A stretch of 64,000 bases of DNA from Bradyrhizobium sp. CER78 (GTDB lineage: Bacteria > Pseudomonadota > Alphaproteobacteria > Rhizobiales > Xanthobacteraceae). A program made the position numbers and the translations under genes. Positions 15,396 to 23,223 of this stretch are shown one piece after another; positions within the stretch are counted from its first letter, which is position 1, and each line of letters starts with the position of its first letter. The notes under the pieces are model-generated. The model had not been told where the DNA came from. It worked only from the letters and a program-made list of their open reading frames with translations, and searched no databases. The stretch covers positions 1 to 64,000 of the forward strand of contig NZ_JARVWP010000007.1 of assembly GCF_029846235.1 (NCBI RefSeq). The letters run 5' to 3'.

Positions 15396-16673
15396 CTACT
15401 TCGCCTTCACATTGCGCGGCTGGCTGTCGCGCATCAGGCGGTCGATGTGCATGCGGATGTGGGCCGCCTCGGCCGTGGTGTTGGCGAGCGCGATGGCGCG
15501 GTCGAAGGCGACACGCGCCTCCTCGTTGCGGCCGAGCTGCATCAGGAAGGCGCCGCGCACGCCGAAATAATGGAAGTAATTCGACAGCCGCGGCGCCAGC
15601 GGCTCGATCATCTCGAGCGCGGCTTCCGCCCCCTTCACCTTGGAGACCGCAACCGCGCGATTGAGCGTGATCACCGGCGACGGCTGCATGACCTCGAGCG
15701 CGCCGTAGAGCAGGTCGATCTGGGTCCAGTCGGTATCCTCGGGCTTTTCCGCGCGGGCGTGCAGCGCGGCGATCGCCGCCTGCACCTGATAGGGCCCGCT
15801 GCGGCGATGGCGCATCGCCTTGTCGATCAGCGCTGCGCCCTCGGCGATCAGCTTCTGGTTCCACAGAGTGCGGTCCTGGTCGTCGAGCAGGATCACCTGG
15901 CCGTCGGCATCGAAACGTGCCTCGGCGCGGGCGTGCTGCAGCAACAGCAGCGCGGTCAGCCCCATGATCTCCGGCTCGCTTTGGAACAGCCGCAGCAGCA
16001 GGCGGGCGAGGCGGATCGCCTCCTCGCACAGCGGCGAGCGGATCTCGGCAGTGTCGCCGCTCGCCGAATAGCCCTCGTTGAAGATCAAATAGATCATCGC
16101 CGCGACCGACGCGAGCCGCTCGCTGCGCTCGACCGCGCCCGGCGTCTCGAACGGCACGTTGGCGTCGGCGACGCGCGCCTTGGCCCGCGTGATGCGCTGC
16201 TCCATCGCGGCCTCCGAGACCAGGAAGGCGCGCGCGATCTGCTTCACCGTGAGGCCGGAGACGATGCGCAGCGCCAGCGCGATCTGCTGGGTCGGCGGCA
16301 GGTCCTTGTGACAGCAGATGAACAGCAGCCGCAGGATGTCGTCGCGATAATGCGAGCCGTCGAGCCGCTCGGCGATCTCGTCCTCGGCGTCGTCGAGGTC
16401 GGAGATCGCCCGGTCGTCGTCGGGCAGCGCCTCCTGCTTCTTGCTGCGCCTGATGTCGTCGATCGCGACATTGCGGCCGACCATGATCAGCCACGACGCC
16501 GGGTCGCGCGGCGGGCCGTTCTGCGGCCAGCTCTTCAGCGCCCGCAGGCAGGCGTTCTGGAAGGCTTCCTCGGCGGTGTCGAGATTGCGGAAGTAGCGCA
16601 GCAATGCGCCAACCGCCTGGGGACGCGCCGACGTCAGCGCGGCATCGATCCAGGCGGTGTCGGTCACGCTCAC
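15396..16673 (-). CDS. ECF42-type RNA polymerase sigma factor with C-terminal extension
   Basis: 425 aa, more than twice a usual ECF sigma factor. Sigma2 (about 15-80) has YFRNLDTAEEAFQNACLRAL and the DIRRSKK end; sigma4 (about 115-165) has LPPTQQIALALRIVSGLTVKQIARAFLVSEAAMEQRI. Residues about 180-425 are a helical TPR-like DUF6596 extension (IYLIFNEGYSAS, LLLLQHAR, GPYQVQAAIAALHARA, VITLNRAVAVSKVKG). In group 42 this extension is thought to replace an anti-sigma factor as control element. The GTG start overlaps the TGA of the upstream YCII gene by four bases. It probably drives the six promoters found here, including its own. Confidence 0.93.
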   Translation of the reverse strand: MSVTDTAWIDAALTSARPQAVGALLRYFRNLDTAEEAFQNACLRALKSWPQNGPPRDPASWLIMVGRNVAIDDIRRSKKQEALPDDDRAISDLDDAEDEIAERLDGSHYRDDILRLLFICCHKDLPPTQQIALALRIVSGLTVKQIARAFLVSEAAMEQRITRAKARVADANVPFETPGAVERSERLASVAAMIYLIFNEGYSASGDTAEIRSPLCEEAIRLARLLLRLFQSEPEIMGLTALLLLQHARAEARFDADGQVILLDDQDRTLWNQKLIAEGAALIDKAMRHRRSGPYQVQAAIAALHARAEKPEDTDWTQIDLLYGALEVMQPSPVITLNRAVAVSKVKGAEAALEMIEPLAPRLSNYFHYFGVRGAFLMQLGRNEEARVAFDRAIALANTTAEAAHIRMHIDRLMRDSQPRNVKAK

Positions 16674-17038
16674 GTCTTTGCGCTCCCCGGAGTGAAGTAT
16701 CCGACCGGGCGGATCTCATAGGTGCCGCCGGGATTGGCCTCGCCGAGGTCGCGCGCGATGTCGAGCACCTCGTCGAGATTCTTGCCCTCGACCAGATAGA
16801 AGCCGAGCAGCTGCTCCTTGGTCTCGGCGAACGGGCCGTCCAGCACCAGCGGCGGGTTTTCCTTGCGCAGCGTGGTCGCAGCCGTGGTCGGCAACAGCCG
16901 CGCCACCGGGCCGAGCTTGCCCTGCTTGGCGAGCTTGTCCTGCACGACGGACAATTTCTGCATGACCGAGGCGTCGTGCTCCTTGCTCCAGGAACCGACC
17001 ATGTCTTCGTCATGATAGCAGAGGATGGCGTACAGCAT
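16670..17038 (-). CDS. YCII (DGPF) protein coupled to the ECF42 sigma factor
   Basis: 122 aa from the ATG at 17038 (MLYAILCYHDEDMVG), the usual family start. The ATG at 17059 is less likely because it would fall at the predicted transcription start. The family motif DGPFAETKEQLLGFYLVEGKNLDEVL is intact. Its stop overlaps the sigma-factor start (GTGA), so the two are translationally coupled; this YCII-ECF42 pairing is the hallmark arrangement of group 42. It may sense or act on the inducing compound, but this is untested. Confidence 0.92.
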   Translation of the reverse strand: MLYAILCYHDEDMVGSWSKEHDASVMQKLSVVQDKLAKQGKLGPVARLLPTTAATTLRKENPPLVLDGPFAETKEQLLGFYLVEGKNLDEVLDIARDLGEANPGGTYEIRPVGYFTPGSAKT

Positions 17039-17064
17039 CGAAAAGGCGTCTCCGTTCATTGCAA

Positions 17065-17092
17065 GAACGAACGATTATGCCCGCTGCCGACA
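17065..17092 (-). promoter_or_regulatory. Candidate autoregulated ECF42 promoter
   Basis: On the minus strand: TGTCGG (complement of 17087-17092), 17 bp, CGTTC (complement of 17065-17069). It lies about 27 bp before the YCII start codon at 17038, so the sigma factor would activate its own operon. Confidence 0.78.
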
Positions 17093-17228
17093 GCGTGAGC
17101 GAAAGAAATTTCGGTTCCGGATGCCGGCGATGGATTTTGGCCGAAACGTCATGGCGCGCCGCGACAGACCGAAGGCCGTGGTCGCGGCGATGGCACGTCA
17201 GGTCATCGCCATGACGACGCCGCTGCGA

Positions 17229-17516
17229 TCACCAGTAGACACCGTAGCGGGCGGCGATGCGGCGCGCCTTGGCTTCATCGCTCTCCCGGCGGCTGGTCTG
17301 GCTCCGCTTCACCGGGCGCGATGCCTGCGCCCTCAAGGCCTCGGCCGGCTGGGCCTGCGACGGCGCCGGCTGGGCCTCGGCCTGATCAGGAGCAACGGCC
17401 GGTTGCGCCTGAGCCGGTGTATCGGCGTCTGCGAGCACGAGACCACGGCTCTGGCCCGCGTGCGCCGTGGCGGCGGTGGCTGCGATGAAAGCCGCGATCA
17501 GGATCAGCTTGCGCAT
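17229..17516 (-). CDS. Small exported hypothetical protein
   Basis: 95 aa from the ATG at 17516, with GGGGAGAA upstream. Residues 1-20 are a signal peptide (MRKLILIAAFIAATAATAHA). Then comes a Gln/Pro/Ala-rich stretch (AQAQPAVAPDQAEAQPAPSQ) and a basic C-terminus ending KARRIAARYGVYW. This pattern, low-complexity linker plus a short conserved basic tail, recurs in Bradyrhizobium genomes as unnamed secreted proteins. No function can be given. It diverges from the neighbouring dehydrogenase gene. Confidence 0.7.
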   Translation of the reverse strand: MRKLILIAAFIAATAATAHAGQSRGLVLADADTPAQAQPAVAPDQAEAQPAPSQAQPAEALRAQASRPVKRSQTSRRESDEAKARRIAARYGVYW

Positions 17517-17605
17517 GGAAGTTCTCCCCTGATGATGGCAGGAGACTAGGGAGCGGGCCGGACCCGCTCTGTGACATTCGTCACATTGATTTTGGAGGTA
17601 TCTGG

Positions 17606-18571
17606 ATGGGTAAGGGCGCACTGGCGCTGCTGATCAATGGCGGCTCGGAAAACTGGTCGTCGGCGCGCTGGAAGGCGCGGTTCGACACGGTCTGCCCGGA
17701 TCGCCCGGTGGTGCTGCTGCCGGACGGCGCGCTCGATCCCGCGGAGGTGCATTACGCCGCGGTGTGGAAACCGAAGCCGGGCGAGCTCGCTTCGTTCAAG
17801 AACCTGCGCGTGATCTTCAATCTCGGCGCCGGCGTCGATGCGCTGATGGCCGACCACTCGCTGCCCGACGTGCCGCTGGTGCGGGTCTCGGTCTCCGATC
17901 TCACCGACCGCATGACCGAATATGTCGTGCTGCACGTGCTGATGCATCACCGTCAGGAGCTGTATCTGCGCGAGTCGCAACGACAGAAGCGCTGGGCGCC
18001 GGACTATCAATGGGCGGCGAACGCCATCACGGTCGGCGTGATGGGGCTCGGCACGCTCGGCGCAGCCGCAGCGCAGGCGCTGCGCGCGCTCGGCTTCCGT
18101 GTCGTCGGCTGGAGCCGCAGCGAGAAGCGGATCGACGGCATCGCCTGCCATCACGGCAACGACGGGCTCGACACGTTCCTGCGCGCGACCAACATCCTGG
18201 TCTGCCTGCTGCCGCTGACGCCGGATACGCGGCATGTGCTGAACCGCGATGCGTTCGCCAAGCTGAACCGCACCAGCCCGCTCGGCGCACCCGTCATCAT
18301 CAATGCCGGCCGCGGCGGCCTGCAGAACGAAGCAGATATTTTGCGCGCGCTCGACGACGGCACGCTGGGCGCCGCCTCGCTCGACGTCTTCGAGACCGAG
18401 CCGCTGCCCGAGGCGAGCCCGTTCTGGAGCCATCCGAGGGTGGTGCTGACGCCGCACAACGCCGCCGACACCGACGCCGACGAGATCTCGAAATACGTCG
18501 CGCAGCAGATCGCGCGCTTCGAGCAAGGCGGCGAGCTGGAGAACGTGGTCGATCGCAAGCGGGGGTACTAG
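17606..18571 (+). CDS. D-2-hydroxyacid dehydrogenase, glyoxylate/hydroxypyruvate reductase A-like
   Basis: 321 aa; GGAGG lies nine bases before the ATG. The fold is a D-isomer 2-hydroxyacid dehydrogenase with substrate-domain LGAGVDALM, the Rossmann motif GVMGLGTLGAAAAQAL near residue 143, the catalytic Arg in INAGRGGLQNEADIL, the Glu in DVFETEPLP and the His in LTPHNAA. The extended N-terminus and WKPKPGEL match the GhrA subgroup, which reduces glyoxylate and hydroxypyruvate with NADPH. Single gene between repeats. Confidence 0.88.
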   Translation: MGKGALALLINGGSENWSSARWKARFDTVCPDRPVVLLPDGALDPAEVHYAAVWKPKPGELASFKNLRVIFNLGAGVDALMADHSLPDVPLVRVSVSDLTDRMTEYVVLHVLMHHRQELYLRESQRQKRWAPDYQWAANAITVGVMGLGTLGAAAAQALRALGFRVVGWSRSEKRIDGIACHHGNDGLDTFLRATNILVCLLPLTPDTRHVLNRDAFAKLNRTSPLGAPVIINAGRGGLQNEADILRALDDGTLGAASLDVFETEPLPEASPFWSHPRVVLTPHNAADTDADEISKYVAQQIARFEQGGELENVVDRKRGY

Positions 18572-18579
18572 CGCGAAGC

Positions 18580-18665
18580 CGTCATTGCGAGGAGCGAAGC
18601 GACGAAGCAATCCATGCCACCGCAAACGCGGACAGATGGATTGCTTCGCTCGCTCGCAATGACGG
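18580..18665. repeat. Palindromic repeat, GTCATTGCGAGGAGCGAAGC type
   Basis: Outer inverted ends GTCATTGCGAG and CTCGCAATGAC, inner GAAGCAATCCAT / ATGGATTGCTTC arms. It lies just past the dehydrogenase stop and before the convergent SRPBCC gene. Confidence 0.85.
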
Positions 18666-18684
18666 ATGAGAGATAACGGCCGTC

Positions 18685-19176
18685 TCAACCCATCTCGGCA
18701 ACGACCTCGGCGAGCCGATCGTAGGCGGGCGCGACGCCCTTATCGATGCCGGAGTTGAGATGGCCGTCACGGGCCTCCTTGGTCGGATGCTTGATGGTGG
18801 TGGTCAGCGTCGTCGTGCCGGCTTCCTCGACGAAGGTCGAGATGACGAGATATTCCTCGCTGGTGAAGCCCGGCATCGAGAACGTTTCGCCGAATGCCAA
18901 CCGCTCCGGACGCACCACTTCGCGATAGGTGCCGGTGAGTTCATGCTCGATGCCCTCGGACGAGCGGAACACGAACCGATAGGCGCCGCCGACCCGCAGG
19001 TCGACTTCACACACCGGCATCGTGAGCTGCTCGCAGCCAAGCCAGCGCATCAGATATTCCGGCTTTGTCATCGCATCGAACACAAAGCGCCGCGGCGCGT
19101 CGAACTGGCGCGTCATGGCGAATTCGAAATCCGACGGGGTCGTGATCCTCAGCGTCTTATCCACGCGTGCGTCCAC
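18685..19176 (-). CDS. SRPBCC protein of the AHSA1/Aha1 type
   Basis: 163 aa from a GTG at 19176, preceded by AAGGAG at good spacing. The AHSA1 pattern is clear: FEFAMTRQFDAPRRFVFDAMTKPEYLMRWLG, VGGAYRFVFRSSEG, GTYREVVRPERLAFGETF, and a final helix. Such proteins bind hydrophobic ligands. Its start lies inside the last 20 bases of an ArsR gene, so the two form the ArsR-SRPBCC pair seen widely in bacteria. It may be the effector protein released from ArsR repression. Confidence 0.92.
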   Translation of the reverse strand: MDARVDKTLRITTPSDFEFAMTRQFDAPRRFVFDAMTKPEYLMRWLGCEQLTMPVCEVDLRVGGAYRFVFRSSEGIEHELTGTYREVVRPERLAFGETFSMPGFTSEEYLVISTFVEEAGTTTLTTTIKHPTKEARDGHLNSGIDKGVAPAYDRLAEVVAEMG

Positions 19177-19561
19177 GTTGCTTCTCCTTGGTTACTCTGA
19201 CTTTACGTTGACTACGCGGCGGGGCCTTTGCGGCCTCCTCCACCTTCATCTCCTCGAGCAGACCGTCGAGGCGGTTGAAGCTCTCGTCCCAGAAGCGGCG
19301 GAAATTGCCGAGCCAGCCATCGACCTGCTTGAACGAGGCGGGCGCGATCCGGCATGGCCGCCACTGCGCCTCGCGCCCGCGCGAGATCAGACCTGCATGC
19401 TCCAGCACCTTCAGGTGCTTGGAAATCGCCGGCAGGCTCATGTCGAACGGCTTTGCCAGCTCCATCACCGAGGTCTCGCCGAGCGCAAGCCGCGCCAGGA
19501 TCGCGCGCCGGGTCGGGTCGGCCAGCGCCGCGAAGGTTGAACTGAGGGGGTCCAGCGGCAT
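19157..19561 (-). CDS. ArsR family regulator
   Basis: 134 aa. Winged helix with FAALADPTRRAILARLALGETSVMELAKPFDMSLPAISKHLKVLEHAGLI. The usual metal-binding Cys residues of ArsR/SmtB are absent, as in the SRPBCC-linked subgroup, which is thought to answer to organic signals rather than metals. The basic C-terminal tail (SQRKVRVTKEKQRGRTRG) overlaps the SRPBCC gene. A symmetric operator lies right upstream of the ATG, pointing to autorepression. No ECF42 promoter match precedes it. Confidence 0.93.
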   Translation of the reverse strand: MPLDPLSSTFAALADPTRRAILARLALGETSVMELAKPFDMSLPAISKHLKVLEHAGLISRGREAQWRPCRIAPASFKQVDGWLGNFRRFWDESFNRLDGLLEEMKVEEAAKAPPRSQRKVRVTKEKQRGRTRG

Positions 19562-19565
19562 GTAC

Positions 19566-19597
19566 TTAGCTCATCGGTTAAATAACCTTTGGGCTAA
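19566..19597. promoter_or_regulatory. ArsR operator, two head-to-head sites
   Basis: TTAGC-N5-GGTTA (19566-19580) and TAACC-N5-GCTAA (19583-19597) mirror each other around AA, with GGTTAAATAACC as the inner palindrome. The sites lie 5-36 bp upstream of the ArsR ATG at 19561. The half-site GGTTAA type is common for ArsR proteins paired with SRPBCC genes. Confidence 0.75.
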
Positions 19598-19657
19598 ATA
19601 CACATGAACGGCGCCCACGTCAACGGCCGTTTTTGGCCGCTGGCGCAGGTAACGGCC

Positions 19658-19810
19658 CTTCCCTCCCTCTCCCCGTTCTTACGGGGAGAGGGTTGGGGTG
19701 AGGGGCTGCTTTCCGCATATCCGGCGGTCACCGCATTCGCTGAGACTCCCCTCACCCGGATCGCATCTCGCGATGCGATCCGACCTCTCCCCGCAAGCAG
19801 GGCGAGGTGA
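19658..19810. repeat. Dispersed repeat family A, inverted pair
   Basis: Left copy 19658-19705 (CCCTCTCCCCGTTCTTACGG type), right copy 19745-19810 in reverse with an extra GCATCTCGCGATGC hairpin. Located between the converging reads of ArsR upstream DNA and the reductase stop. Confidence 0.8.
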
Positions 19811-19831
19811 AGCCGAGCCCATTTCGCAATT

Positions 19832-20479
19832 CTACGATTTGCGCGCGAAAGTGACGTGCGTGGCGTTCGGGCTCGCGACGTTTGAGACAACGGCGTAACC
19901 GAGCGCGGGCAGATCGATGCCGGCGAACAGATTCTCGCCTGCGCCAAGCAGCACCGGCGACAGCGCCAGCTGCACCTCGTCGAGCAGCCGCGCCTCAAGG
20001 AATTGGCGCACCAGCGACACGCCTCCGCCGACCCGGATGTCCTTGTCCCCAGCAACAGCACGCGCGCGCTCTAGCGCTGCGTGAATGCCATCGGTCACGA
20101 AATGGAAAGTGGTGCCGCCTTCCATTTCGATGTCAGGCCGCGCGTGATGGGTCAGCACATAGGTCGGCGTGTGATACGGCGGATTGGGGCCCCACCAGCC
20201 CTTCCAGGACTCGTCGGGCCACGGCCCACGGATCGGGCCGAACATGTTCCGCCCGAGGATCCAGGCGCCGATATTCTCCATCGACTTGCGCGCGATCTCG
20301 TCATCGAGCCCGGTGCTTCCGCCGTCCTGGCCGAATGTCTGGCGAAACGTCCGTGTCTGGAGGAACCAGCCGGGCAACACCATGCCGCCTTCGCCGAATG
20401 GATTTTCAAGGCTCTGGCGCGGCGCCGCGCCAAATCCGTCGATCGAGACCGAGAATGCTGAAGTTCTGACTTTTCCCAT
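19832..20479 (-). CDS. Dihydrofolate reductase / RibD C-terminal-like reductase
   Basis: 215 aa from the ATG at 20479. RibD-C family: SVSIDGFGAAPRQSLENPFGEGG, SMENIGAWILGRNMFGPI, WWGPNPPYHTPTYVLTHHARPD, then the NADPH-binding part VAGDKDIRVGGGVSLVRQFLEARLLDEVQLALSPVLLGAGENLF. It is longer than the paralogue at 3.5-4.0 kb and belongs to the subgroup often next to YCII/ArsR/SRPBCC genes. An ECF42-type promoter match sits 37 bp upstream, making it the outermost member of the proposed regulon. Confidence 0.9.
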   Translation of the reverse strand: MGKVRTSAFSVSIDGFGAAPRQSLENPFGEGGMVLPGWFLQTRTFRQTFGQDGGSTGLDDEIARKSMENIGAWILGRNMFGPIRGPWPDESWKGWWGPNPPYHTPTYVLTHHARPDIEMEGGTTFHFVTDGIHAALERARAVAGDKDIRVGGGVSLVRQFLEARLLDEVQLALSPVLLGAGENLFAGIDLPALGYAVVSNVASPNATHVTFARKS

Positions 20480-20515
20480 GAGATTCCGCTTCCATAAGTG
20501 GGGAGACCTTACGGA

Positions 20516-20543
20516 AGACGGGCAGGAAAACCAGCGCCCGACA
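20516..20543 (-). promoter_or_regulatory. Candidate ECF42 promoter of the RibD-like reductase
   Basis: On the minus strand: TGTCGG (complement of 20538-20543), 17 bp, CGTCT (complement of 20516-20520). Leader about 30 bases to the ATG at 20479. Confidence 0.75.
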
Positions 20544-20569
20544 TTTGCTGCTAAAGAAATTTGCCGCTT

Positions 20570-21229
20570 CTATTTGGCCTTGCACATCAGGTCGATAGCG
20601 CCCTGCACGATCGCCTCGAGCTCCCGGCGCGGCACCCGGGCGCGGGCACGGATCGCGATGGTGTGGATGGTGGCGGAGGCTAGGTGCGCCAGCGCCGCCG
20701 GATCGGCACCCTCGGGCAACTCGCCGCGCTCCTTGGCGTGGCGGAAGCAGATGCCGAACGCCTTGTCGAGCTCGGTCAGCCCCTCCACCACCATGTTGCG
20801 GATGTCAGGATCGGACACCGCCTCCGACGCAGCGGTCATCACCGTGAAGCAGCCGCGCGGGCCGGACTCCCCGGAAAGATAGATGTCGAGCGCGATGCGA
20901 TAGATGCGCTCCAGCCGCTCGCGCAGCGGCGCATCGGCGCGGAAGATGTCGGCCATCGCGACGCGCGCGTCATCGCGATAGCGCTGGTAGCTCTTGATGT
21001 AGAGCTCGCGCTTGTCGCCGAACGCGCCATAGAGGCTCGGCCGGTTCATCCCGGTCGCCGCGCTCAGATCATCGAGCGAGGTCGCGGCAAAGCCATCGCG
21101 CCGGAACAGATCGAGCGCCTTGCCGAGCGCGACATCGGGCTCATAGGCGCGCGGCCGCCCCCGCCGCTTCGGCGCAACGGGCGCAGCCATTTTGGCAGCA
21201 GATGGCGGCTTCTTACTTTTTTGTACCAT
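20570..21229 (-). CDS. TetR/AcrR family regulator
   Basis: 219 aa from the ATG at 21229 (MVQKSKKPP), with AAGGA ten bases upstream; a start at 21319 would reach into the GST gene leader. Lys/Arg-rich N-terminus, then the TetR helix-turn-helix GFAATSLDDLSAATGMNRPSLYGAFGDKRELYIKSY and a C-terminal domain with GCFTVMTAASEAV like NemR/ComR-type regulators. It diverges from a GST gene across a 92-bp gap with a symmetric repeat, so control of that gene is likely. Confidence 0.92.
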   Translation of the reverse strand: MVQKSKKPPSAAKMAAPVAPKRRGRPRAYEPDVALGKALDLFRRDGFAATSLDDLSAATGMNRPSLYGAFGDKRELYIKSYQRYRDDARVAMADIFRADAPLRERLERIYRIALDIYLSGESGPRGCFTVMTAASEAVSDPDIRNMVVEGLTELDKAFGICFRHAKERGELPEGADPAALAHLASATIHTIAIRARARVPRRELEAIVQGAIDLMCKAK

Positions 21230-21280
21230 TTCGCATAAATTCCTTGACGCAGCTAATATTATCCAAGACAGTACAAAAAT
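21217..21280. promoter_or_regulatory. Symmetric half-sites in the TetR/GST divergent gap
   Basis: TTTTTGTAC (21218-21226) and GTACAAAAA (21271-21279) form a 9-bp inverted repeat separated by 44 bp, one arm in the first codons of the TetR gene and the other in the GST leader. They may be two separate operators, one per promoter. The weak symmetry within each arm keeps the confidence low. Confidence 0.4.
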
Positions 21281-21321
21281 CAACAACGGCCGGACACCCG
21301 CGCCAGACACTGGAGGCACCC

Positions 21322-21966
21322 ATGGATCTTTATTTCTCGCCGCTCGCCTGCTCGATGGCGACCCGCGTCGCGCTCTATGAAGCGGGCCAGCCGGCCAACT
21401 ATCTCGAGGTCGACCCGAAGACCAAGCAGGTGCGTAACGACGGCACCGACTTCAACAAGGTCAACCCGCTTGGGCTGGTGCCGACGCTGCGCACCGATGA
21501 TGGTGTGGTGCTGACCGAGAACGCCGCGATCCTGCAATATGTCGCCGACCAGTTCCCCCGGGCCGGGATCGGCACCGCGTCGAACGCCGAGCGCTCGAAG
21601 CTGCATCAATGGCTGTGCTTCATCGGCACCGAGTTGCACAAGGGCCTGTTCCTGCCGCTGCTCGACAAGAAGGCGCCGCCGGAGGCCAAAACCTACGCGC
21701 TGGAAAAATACGTTTCGCGGCTCGACTATGTCGAAGACCACCTGAAGGGCCGCGACTACCTGCTCGATCATTTCAGCGTCGCCGACGCCTATCTCGTCAC
21801 CGTGATCAACTGGACCATGGCGACACCGCCGATCGAGCTCGCAAAATGGCCGGCGCTGAAGGCCTATTACGAGCGCCTGCGCGCACGGCCTTCGGTCGCG
21901 AAGGCAGTCGCGGAAGAATTCGAGCTCTACAAGGCCGAGATCGCGCGGCACAAGGCGGCGGCATAA
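21322..21966 (+). CDS. Glutathione S-transferase
   Basis: 214 aa, ATG with GGAGG six bases upstream. It starts MDLYFSPLACSMATRVALYEAG, the beta-class GST pattern with a Cys in the active-site loop (LACS), then NPLGLVPTL, LTENAAILQYVAD and DHFSVADAYLV (N-capping box). It probably conjugates or reduces electrophiles in the cytoplasm. Divergent from the TetR gene that likely controls it. Confidence 0.93.
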   Translation: MDLYFSPLACSMATRVALYEAGQPANYLEVDPKTKQVRNDGTDFNKVNPLGLVPTLRTDDGVVLTENAAILQYVADQFPRAGIGTASNAERSKLHQWLCFIGTELHKGLFLPLLDKKAPPEAKTYALEKYVSRLDYVEDHLKGRDYLLDHFSVADAYLVTVINWTMATPPIELAKWPALKAYYERLRARPSVAKAVAEEFELYKAEIARHKAAA

Positions 21967-21973
21967 GGCTCTC

Positions 21974-22022
21974 TCCGCTCCCTCTCCCCGTTCTTCACGG
22001 GGAGAGGGTTGGGGTGAGGGGC
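21974..22022. repeat. Dispersed repeat family A, single copy
   Basis: CCCTCTCCCCGTTCTTCACGG then GGAGAGGGTTGGGGTGAGGGG, between the GST stop and the convergent TolA-like gene. Confidence 0.8.
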
Positions 22023-22053
22023 CGCTTCCGCAAAAGCGCTGCTTGTTGTTACG

Positions 22054-22536
22054 TCAGCATCCCCGGCAAATCGAAAGCTTGCGAGTATTAGAGAGTTCGT
22101 CCGCAGACTCTCCCTTTCCTGCAGGAGGTGTCGGCAGTTCCATAAAGACCGGCTGGAATTTCTTCCATTGATCGTAGTATTCCGCCGGCAAAGTGTACGG
22201 CTGGCATTCAATGATCGCTCGCAGCGCACTTTTTTGATACGCCTGAGCATAGTCTGACGTGGCCGGCTTGCTCCCTGGCAGCACCAAAGGTTGCCCATCC
22301 AGCTTGCCCTCTGGCGTCAGGTCGACCGTGATCTCAACCCTCACATTTGCCGCATCGCTCCCGGCGCGTGCAGGCTTCTTCCAACACCTCTCGACTTGAT
22401 ATCGAAACATCGGCCCCCACGTATCCGGCCCGCGCATTTTATCCTTCGCCGCGCTTGGCTGGATAGGAACGGCGCTAAGCGCGGCCGTGAGGAGGAAGCC
22501 TGCGAGCGCAAAGGCTCTAGAACGTTCAAGCGTCAT
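22054..22536 (-). CDS. Exported TonB/TolA C-terminal-like protein
   Basis: 160 aa from the ATG at 22536. The signal peptide is MTLERSRAFALAGFLLTAALSAVP with a cut near SAA-K. The remainder has RYQVERCWKKP, VRVEITVDLTPEGKLDGQPLVLP and YQKSALRAIIECQPYTLP, matching the TolA/TonB C-terminal domain used for periplasmic contacts, here without the usual long helical domain. Cys residues (ERCW, IECQ, final CRGC) may form disulfides. No tol genes are adjacent; the role is unknown. Confidence 0.75.
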   Translation of the reverse strand: MTLERSRAFALAGFLLTAALSAVPIQPSAAKDKMRGPDTWGPMFRYQVERCWKKPARAGSDAANVRVEITVDLTPEGKLDGQPLVLPGSKPATSDYAQAYQKSALRAIIECQPYTLPAEYYDQWKKFQPVFMELPTPPAGKGESADELSNTRKLSICRGC

Positions 22537-22636
22537 GTAATGGTCCGGCAGAAGCGGTGAGGTTGCAACGCCGACCAGCATAGACCAGCCCACATCGAGA
22601 CTCGTAAACGTTTTCGATAGGCCAGTACGGTTGACC

Positions 22637-22733
22637 GTAGCCCGGATGGAGCGCAGCGCAATCCGGGATCGGCTGTGCCACAGAAGAGACCGCCCTGGAT
22701 TTCGCTTCGCTTCATCCGGGCTACGAAGAGCCG
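22637..22733. repeat. Dispersed repeat family D
   Basis: GTAGCCCGGATGGAGCGCAGC and GCAATCCGGG at one end, CTTCATCCGGGCTACGAAG at the other: an inverted-end element between the TolA-like gene and the DUF1348 gene. Confidence 0.8.
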
Positions 22734-22734
22734 A

Positions 22735-23202
22735 TCAGAACGGCTCCTGCCCCAACCCCGGCACATCAGCCGGGCGCGGGCCCGGCGCGGGCCAATGGAA
22801 GCGGCGATCCTTCTCCGCAATCGCGATGTCGTTGATCGAGGCTTCGCGGCGGCGCATCAGGCCGTGCTCGTCGAACTCCCACTGCTCGTTGCCATAGGAG
22901 CGAAACCAGTTGCCGGCGGCGTCATGCCATTCGTACTGGAAGCGCACCGCGATGCGGTTGCCGTCGAACGCCCAGAGATCCTTGATCAGACGATACTCCT
23001 GCTCCTTCTCCCATTTGCGGGTCAGGAAGGCGACGATCGCCTCGCGGCCCTGGAACACCTCGGAGCGATTGCGCCAGCGGCTGTCCTCGGTATAGGCGCC
23101 GGCAACCCGGACGGGGTCGCGCGAATTCCAGGCATCCTCCGCCATGCGCGCTTTCTGCGCGGCGGTCTCGCGGGTGAAAGGCGGCAGCGGCGGGCGTGAC
23201 AT
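22735..23202 (-). CDS. DUF1348 family NTF2-like protein
   Basis: 155 aa from the ATG at 23202. It matches the DUF1348 pattern from end to end: [97 protein letters not shown] and [10 protein letters not shown]. This is an NTF2-fold family of unknown activity, common in soil bacteria. Single gene between two repeats; no ECF42 promoter match upstream. Confidence 0.92.
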   Translation of the reverse strand: MSRPPLPPFTRETAAQKARMAEDAWNSRDPVRVAGAYTEDSRWRNRSEVFQGREAIVAFLTRKWEKEQEYRLIKDLWAFDGNRIAVRFQYEWHDAAGNWFRSYGNEQWEFDEHGLMRRREASINDIAIAEKDRRFHWPAPGPRPADVPGLGQEPF

Positions 23203-23223
23203 CGGCGATCCCTCGCGGTTGAG

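Noticed and set aside
15190-17013. 607-codon minus-strand frame overlapping the ECF42 and YCII genes
   Set aside because: It is the +1/-1 frame shadow of the sigma factor; the sigma frame carries sigma2, sigma4 and the extension intact.
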